Source: Musa acuminata AAA Group
Taxonomy: Eukaryota; Streptophyta; Magnoliopsida; Zingiberales; Musaceae
Length of the DNA stretch: 64,000 nucleotides
Direction of reading: 5' to 3'
Assembly: GCF_036884655.1 (NCBI RefSeq)
Contig: NC_088339.1
Location: forward strand, 20,000,001 to 20,064,000
Shown here: piece after piece, positions 59,014-64,000 of the stretch
Position numbering within the stretch: position 1 is the stretch's first letter
How the letters are laid out: each line of letters starts with the position of its first letter
Made by a program: the position numbers and the translations under genes
Notes under the pieces: generated by a model
Databases searched by the model: none
What the model was told of the DNA's origin: nothing
Seen by the model: only the letters and a program-made list of their open reading frames with translations

Positions 59014-59900
59014 CTAAGGATTAATATCCTCAACATCCTCTCCTCCAATATATCCCACATATCTCTCAAGAGGATGGGATACTCTATCGAACCTGCGTAA
59101 AGTTGGAACTTGTGTGTTAGGTACCTGAATAGACTCGGGCTGTAGAGTGGTGCTTAAGCTAGGTTTTCCAACCTCACTCAACTCTATCATGCTCCCACTG
59201 TCTCTGCCAAGAATGTGTTCCTTCTCAAGGAACATCGCTCTCTTGTCTACAAAGACCTTTTGGTCCTTGGGTATCCCATGAATTTGTACTACTCCGTCCT
59301 CGATTCCAACTTATCGACATTGTGTCTTTCAACGTAGGCAAGGTAGCCCCAAATCTTAACAACCTTAAGATCGGGCTTCTTCCCTTTCCATATCTTATGT
59401 GGTGTAGATACTACCAACTTAGTTAAAACTTTGTTCAGAAAGTAAGTTGTGATCACTAGGGCATATCCCTAGAATGAGATGGGTAGGTCAGCGAAACTCA
59501 TCATGGACTGTACCATGTCTAATAGTATACGATTCATCCTTTCAAATACACCATTGAGCTGACGTGTATAAAGAGGTGTCTATTGGGATAGAATCTCATG
59601 GTCCTTGAGGAACTGAGTAAACTTTATATTTAAGTACTCACCTCCTCGATCCGATCGAAGAGTCTTAATACTCTTTCCAATCTGGTTCTCCATTTCATTC
59701 TTATACTCTGAATTTTTCAAAGGCCTCGGACTTGTACTTCATTAAGTACACAAGTCCATACATTAAGAAATCATTAGTAAAGGTAATGAAGTAGGAGTAA
59801 CCACCAATGGCATGAGTTGACATGGGTCCACATACATCACTATATATGAGTTCTAGTAGCTCAGTGACTCTTTCTCCAGTTCCACTAAATGGAGAGTTGG
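59014..59900 (-). pseudogene. Copia integrase
   Basis: The minus strand reads Y-F-I-T-F-T-N-D-F near 59800, the integrase core, and continues with frame changes to the region after integrase. There the frame 59235-59014 (F-D-R-V-S-H-P-L-E-R-Y-V-G) is the linker before RT. Confidence 0.75.
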
Positions 59901-60450
59901 TCAGTTTTCCACGAAGGCAAGGCTCGCATAGTCGAATGAATCTAGATATCCATCCTTTATTAATTTTTGAATCATTCCCTCATTAATGTGACCTAGCCTA
60001 CAATGCCACAAGTATGCACTATTCACCTTATTTCGTTTCCTCTTAGACACACTTAAATTCATGATATGTGGAGTAGTATCTAGCATAAACAAATCATTAT
60101 GCAATGTTCCTCTTGTGATGATCTCATCATCTAATAATATTAAACAACCATTGTTCTCAAAAACTAATTTATATCTACTAACTGTTAAACATGAAATGGA
60201 AATAATATTTTTGATAATAGAAGGAATAAAATAACATGCATCAAATGTAATAATAGCTCCATCGGGCAGATGTAGGGTGACCTCGCTAGTAGCTACTACA
60301 ACAACTTTTGCTTTATTGCCCATCTTGAGGTCCATCTCACCTCCCGCCAATCTCCTAGGCCTTGCCAAAACTTATAATGAATTACAAATATGATAAGCAC
60401 TACCGGTATCTAATACCTATGTGTTATCATAAGAGTCTGACAAATGGAGA
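59901..60450 (-). pseudogene. Copia protease and pre-integrase domain
   Basis: V-L-D-T-G-S-A-Y-H-I-C-N near 60410 holds the catalytic aspartate triad D-T-G. After an in-frame TAA, 60368-59901 reads through the protease end into L-W-H-C-R-L-G-H-I-N, the pre-integrase H-C zinc region. Confidence 0.85.
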
Positions 60451-60459
60451 CTGATCATG

Positions 60460-61288
60460 AATGTACCTGAAGTTTCTCCAAGCTTCTGTTTCATCCTCTT
60501 TGCAAGGTATTCTTTGTAGTTCCTCTTCCGGTGCCCATCTTTTTCGTAGTGGAAGCACTATCCTTTGTCCTTTGTTGGGTCTTTCTTAGCAACCTTTGCT
60601 TTATCTAGTCTGCCCTTACCCTTGCCCTTCTCAAGGGACTTTTTTGCTTTCCTTTTCTTTCTGGTTTCGCCTAGTGTAGACAACTAGCTTCTCTTTCTTG
60701 ATAGTGCTCTCTGCCTCCCTCAACATATTGAGGAGCTGTGGGAGAGTCACTTCAAGCTTGTTTATATTAACATTCATTATGAATTGTGAAAAGGAATCTG
60801 GTAGGAACTGAAGTACAAAATTCACACACAGGTTATCCTCTAGGACCATTCCTAGACTTATGAGTTTTTCTATCCACTCAATCATCTTTAGGACATGGTT
60901 CTGAACTGGTGTCCCCTTAGTCATCCTAGCACGGAAGAGGCTCTTGGATATCTCATATCATTGAGCTCTTCCCTGTTTCTCAAATAGTTTACGGACATGT
61001 AGGAGAATGGATATGACATCCATCTTGTCATGTTGTCTCTATAACTCAGGAGTCATGGAGCCCAACATGTAAACACTAAGCAAGAGTGGAGTTATCAATG
61101 TACTTCATGTAGCGAGCGATCTCATCCTCGCTTGCCTCTTCCTCGGGCGTAGGCATCACTATATCAAGAACGTACGTGATTTTCTCCATTATGAGAATAA
61201 TTCTTAAGTTGCAAAGCCAATCCGTATAATTTAGACTAGTGAGGTGGTTGACATCAAGTTTGTCACGTAAGAGATTTGAAAGCGACAT
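60460..61288 (-). pseudogene. Copia gag with zinc knuckle
   Basis: The start at 61288 reads N-Y-T-D-W-L, then L-R-I-I-L and E-K-I-T-Y-V-L-D, the usual gag opening. A second open part, 60924-60631, has L-P-D-S-F-S-Q-F-I-M-N and L-P-Q-L-L-N-M-L-R-E-A-E. Near 60555 C-F-H-Y-E-K-D-G-H-R-K-R-N-Y is a zinc knuckle with two cysteines changed to tyrosine, as G-to-A changes would give. Confidence 0.85.
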
Positions 61289-62903
61289 TTTATGAAAATA
61301 AAGATGCAGTAGGAATGAATAACATGCAGATTTTGTAAAAAAATAAATAATAAAGATATGTACTTCTATCTTAATATGGTCCCACTATTTTACTTGCGAG
61401 TCACGCAACACCCTCAGCACATAAAACAGAAGTCTCCAGAAGACTTTTAGTGGAGATCGAGATCCGATCAGCGTCTTAGTGTAACCTCGAGAGATTCGAC
61501 CAATTACATTAAGCCCAAAAGGTAGGCAACTCTTGCCGATCATAACTCCTTGTGATTCCCGTCCTGTTCAGCCTCCGAATCACCATGGGCTCGAGGGACT
61601 CGACCAACCATGATATTCGATTAAGTCAACACCATTGTTACAAGATGAGTCTGATTCGATGATATACCCTTAAGGGACTCGACCAAGCATACCATGTCCT
61701 CAGGTCATCGGTGACATCTCTATGTCGTAGGCAAGATAGCGAATCGCGATACAGGTGAGCCTTGAGGGACTCGACCCACTCAACCTACACCGAGAAACGA
61801 TCCTTACCTATAACGATGGAAGGCCACATGGGTCAATCTAATTGTCTCACATTTACCGACTTAATATTATCGAGAGAGGGGTTTCTTTGATTTGGTCTAC
61901 ATATTTAATATATATCTACATCGCATGCAAATATATATACATATCTAGTAGGTGTATAAGCAATCACACATCACATGAGCAATCACACCAGATGATCATG
62001 GACCATAACCTAATGTGATCCGGCCTGAGCCAGTGGGCCTAATCACTCACATCAAAATCTATGTGTGCAGCGGTGCATCTCCATGACCTGTGATCATTTA
62101 TCTCGTCCTCGTCGATATCATTGGCATCTCGATGCATCTCTATGTATCCCGATTGTCCGTCTCGTGGGTCCCGTTATCGCATCCACGTTCCCGGTACGCC
62201 TCCTCGTGTGATTATAATGGAGGTTCGTAGGCCCCAATAAAAATAATCACAAGTACACACATCACATGGCCCATGATCGTTCGTCCACACATCATACATC
62301 ACATGTATAAATCATCATTTAGGACTACTAGATAATAATAAAATAATAATCAGTTAAAATTTTTAATTAATTAATATTTTCTGAAATCAAGGACATGTAG
62401 GGAATTTTTGAATTCTGAGGGGTATTTTCATAATTTGGACAAAACGACAGAAATAGAATTTCTTAAATTTTGAGGGCAAAATTATCTTTTGCTTAGAAAC
62501 CCTAATGTCCATATCCCTCTCCCCTACTATTGTCGTTGCCACCCTGTCGGCGGCTACCTATGCGGTGGGGGCCGGAGCATTGCCCCTGTAGGTGGGCGCC
62601 CGCCCGTTGCCCTCCGGGTGGTTCAGCCCGCAGGCATCGTTGCCCTGCGACGCCTCACCCCACGGGCGCAGCGGCCACAGGCATTGCGGCCCCTGGGCTG
62701 CCGGCCCCCGCAGGCTGCCGACCGCTGGTAGTAAGTCTACTGTACGCAGATGACAACGCTGCCCATAGATGGAAACACTGCCATCTGCGAGGGCAGCAAC
62801 AATTGCTGCCCTTTCTCACTTTTGCGTTAACGATTTTAATGCTAAAAGCTTCTCCAAAACACAACACATGCAGTTTAAAACCAATTTTTCGCACGAACAA
62901 CTT
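61289..62903 (-). other. 5' leader of the copia element, with a GC-rich block
   Basis: No gene recognised. 61370-62300 is mixed, with several GAGGGACTCGACC repeats (about 61610, 61670, 61765). 62540-62740 is strikingly GC-rich. Frames there on both strands are composition artefacts. Confidence 0.55.
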
Positions 62904-62917
62904 GGCTTTGATACCAC
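62904..62917 (-). other. Primer-binding site of the copia element
   Basis: The minus strand reads GTGGTATCAAAGCC directly after the 5' LTR, one base off the usual tRNA-iMet complement. Confidence 0.8.
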
Positions 62918-64000
62918 TGTTCGGCAATCTTGGGGGTGACATCACATGCGTAATGAAAGAATAGAAAACAAAATCCCCAATTTTCTAAAAATTTGTTCGT
63001 CATCATGCGAAGATTGGTGCGCAAAATCTGTAAAATAGAAAACTACGTATACTAAAGATTATGTTACCTAGGGAGATCGTATCTCCCTGAATCCCTATAG
63101 AGCTCTAGGAGAGGGTGAAGGAGGTCAAGCGCCCTCATCTCTAATGGTGATCCACACAGCAGGGCTGCGATGACGCTCCTCAAAACTCCAAGCCTACTCT
63201 GAGGTGGAGAGGGTGAGGAGAATAGGAGAGACAAGCAAAAGGCTCTAGCCTATGAACCACTGAATCCCTCCTATTTATATAGGTCCCCTATCATCTTAAC
63301 CATAATTGATCCAGCCCTATTGGGTATTGGATCTCCATCCAATTACCCAAGCATCTTAGATTAGTGGATCTCTATCCAATAATCTCTTATGGGCTCTTAT
63401 TGGATCTCATCCATAGGATCTAATAATTCAGGAGCTTATTGGATATCCAATAAGATAGGGGCTCAAGTGGATATCTCATATCCGAATCTCTACTTATCGC
63501 AATGCCTACCATATGTGTATGACCCTCTAGGCCTAATATCGAGCTGGCTGTGTGTCACACCTATCAGAAGTCCTTCTGGCTCAGTGAATTATTATCTTCA
63601 TAATAATTCACTCGACTCATCGACTGCAGACGTACTAGGCCACTACGTCGCAGCCCCTAGACGATACAAGGGAATCCAATCTATTAGACATGTTTATCCT
63701 TTATTATCATGTACCTATAGTCCCTCATCCATCTAATATCCCAGAGACCGTATACTAGGCATGGTACTATCAGATCTATATAGTTTCTACTCGAGTCTCG
63801 CTCTAATCGGATTCTCCAAGAGAACTCTTTCTCTTTTAATCCGAATAACCCTAACTAGAGATTTATCTGAGCAAGAACATATATGATATATCTCTCCTGA
63901 CACTGAGAGTGGATGATCCTCTATTGATACTCAATAGCCCTCGTAAGGTTGATTACCACTCTCGATAACCGGTTGTGCTAGAACTGGGATATCCAAACCT
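62918..64000 (-). repeat. 5' LTR of the copia element, cut by the window edge
   Basis: It starts TGTTCGGCAATCTTGG and matches 55767-56850 closely, for example GTGATCCACA(C)A and GGTATTGGATCTCCATCC. The remaining 600 bases or so would lie beyond the window. Confidence 0.85.

Larger units (their letters stand above)
55767..64000 (-). mobile_element. Copia retrotransposon (Tork/Angela-like), minus strand, runs off the window
   Basis: The two LTRs, primer site, polypurine tract and all copia domains are in order on the minus strand. It is the best-preserved element in the window, but every domain has stops or frameshifts, so it is not autonomous. The 5' LTR is cut by the window edge. It sits inside an older related LTR. 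Confidence 0.85.

Noticed and set aside
62489..62964. Two plus frames rich in proline and arginine
   Set aside because: They lie in the GC-rich leader and LTR end of a minus-strand copia element and have no family features.

Overview
The window is nuclear DNA of a flowering plant. It has GT-AG introns, plant-only gene families (PP2 lectin, VQ protein, QRT3-type pectin enzyme) and a dense load of LTR retrotransposons in AT-rich DNA. The gene sequences and LTR families look monocot, most like the banana family (Musaceae). That placement is inference from memory of similar sequences and was not tested.

Gene islands. (1) 2.6-3.9 kb: a three-exon phloem protein 2-like lectin, plus strand. (2) 8.1-8.5 kb: an unresolved minus-strand multi-exon candidate with a TATA box. 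(3) 15.4-22.6 kb: first and last exons of a lecithin:cholesterol acyltransferase-like (LCAT4/phospholipase A1 type) gene on the minus strand, with the middle exons missing and an LTR-flanked insertion between them. (4) 25.5 kb: a small intact LYR-motif protein gene, plus strand. (5) 26.3-26.8 kb: an intron-bearing glycine cleavage H-protein pseudogene. (6) 27.9-31.4 kb: a complete five-exon peroxisomal 2,4-dienoyl-CoA reductase, minus strand, ending in the SKL peroxisomal signal. (7) 41.2-43.6 kb: a GC-rich convergent pair, a VQ-motif protein (plus) and a QRT3-like polygalacturonase (minus, three exons).

The rest is mostly retrotransposon sequence. It includes a 3' end of a minus-strand copia element (5.7-7.0 kb); a very decayed full-length copia element (8.6-15.2 kb); an LTR-flanked element with an inverted extra LTR copy (17.4-22.3 kb); a minus-strand gypsy element containing a roughly 38-bp minisatellite and a later LTR insertion (31.6-36.5 kb); SIRE-like and copia LTR fragments (37.0-39.4 kb); a plus-strand gypsy element (44.1-47.7 kb); a SIRE-like element lacking pol in an LTR-internal-LTR-internal arrangement (49.0-55.5 kb); and a better preserved copia element on the minus strand that runs off the right edge (55.8-64.0 kb).

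The genes do not form a shared pathway. The most notable structures are the dismembered LCAT-like gene, the tandem SIRE-like element whose LTRs differ in the number of palindromic GGTACC modules, the minisatellite embedded in a gypsy element, and a perfect 23-bp inverted repeat near 40.1 kb. I found no convincing new enzymatic system. Exon limits come from splice signals and protein-family memory, not from transcripts or database searches.
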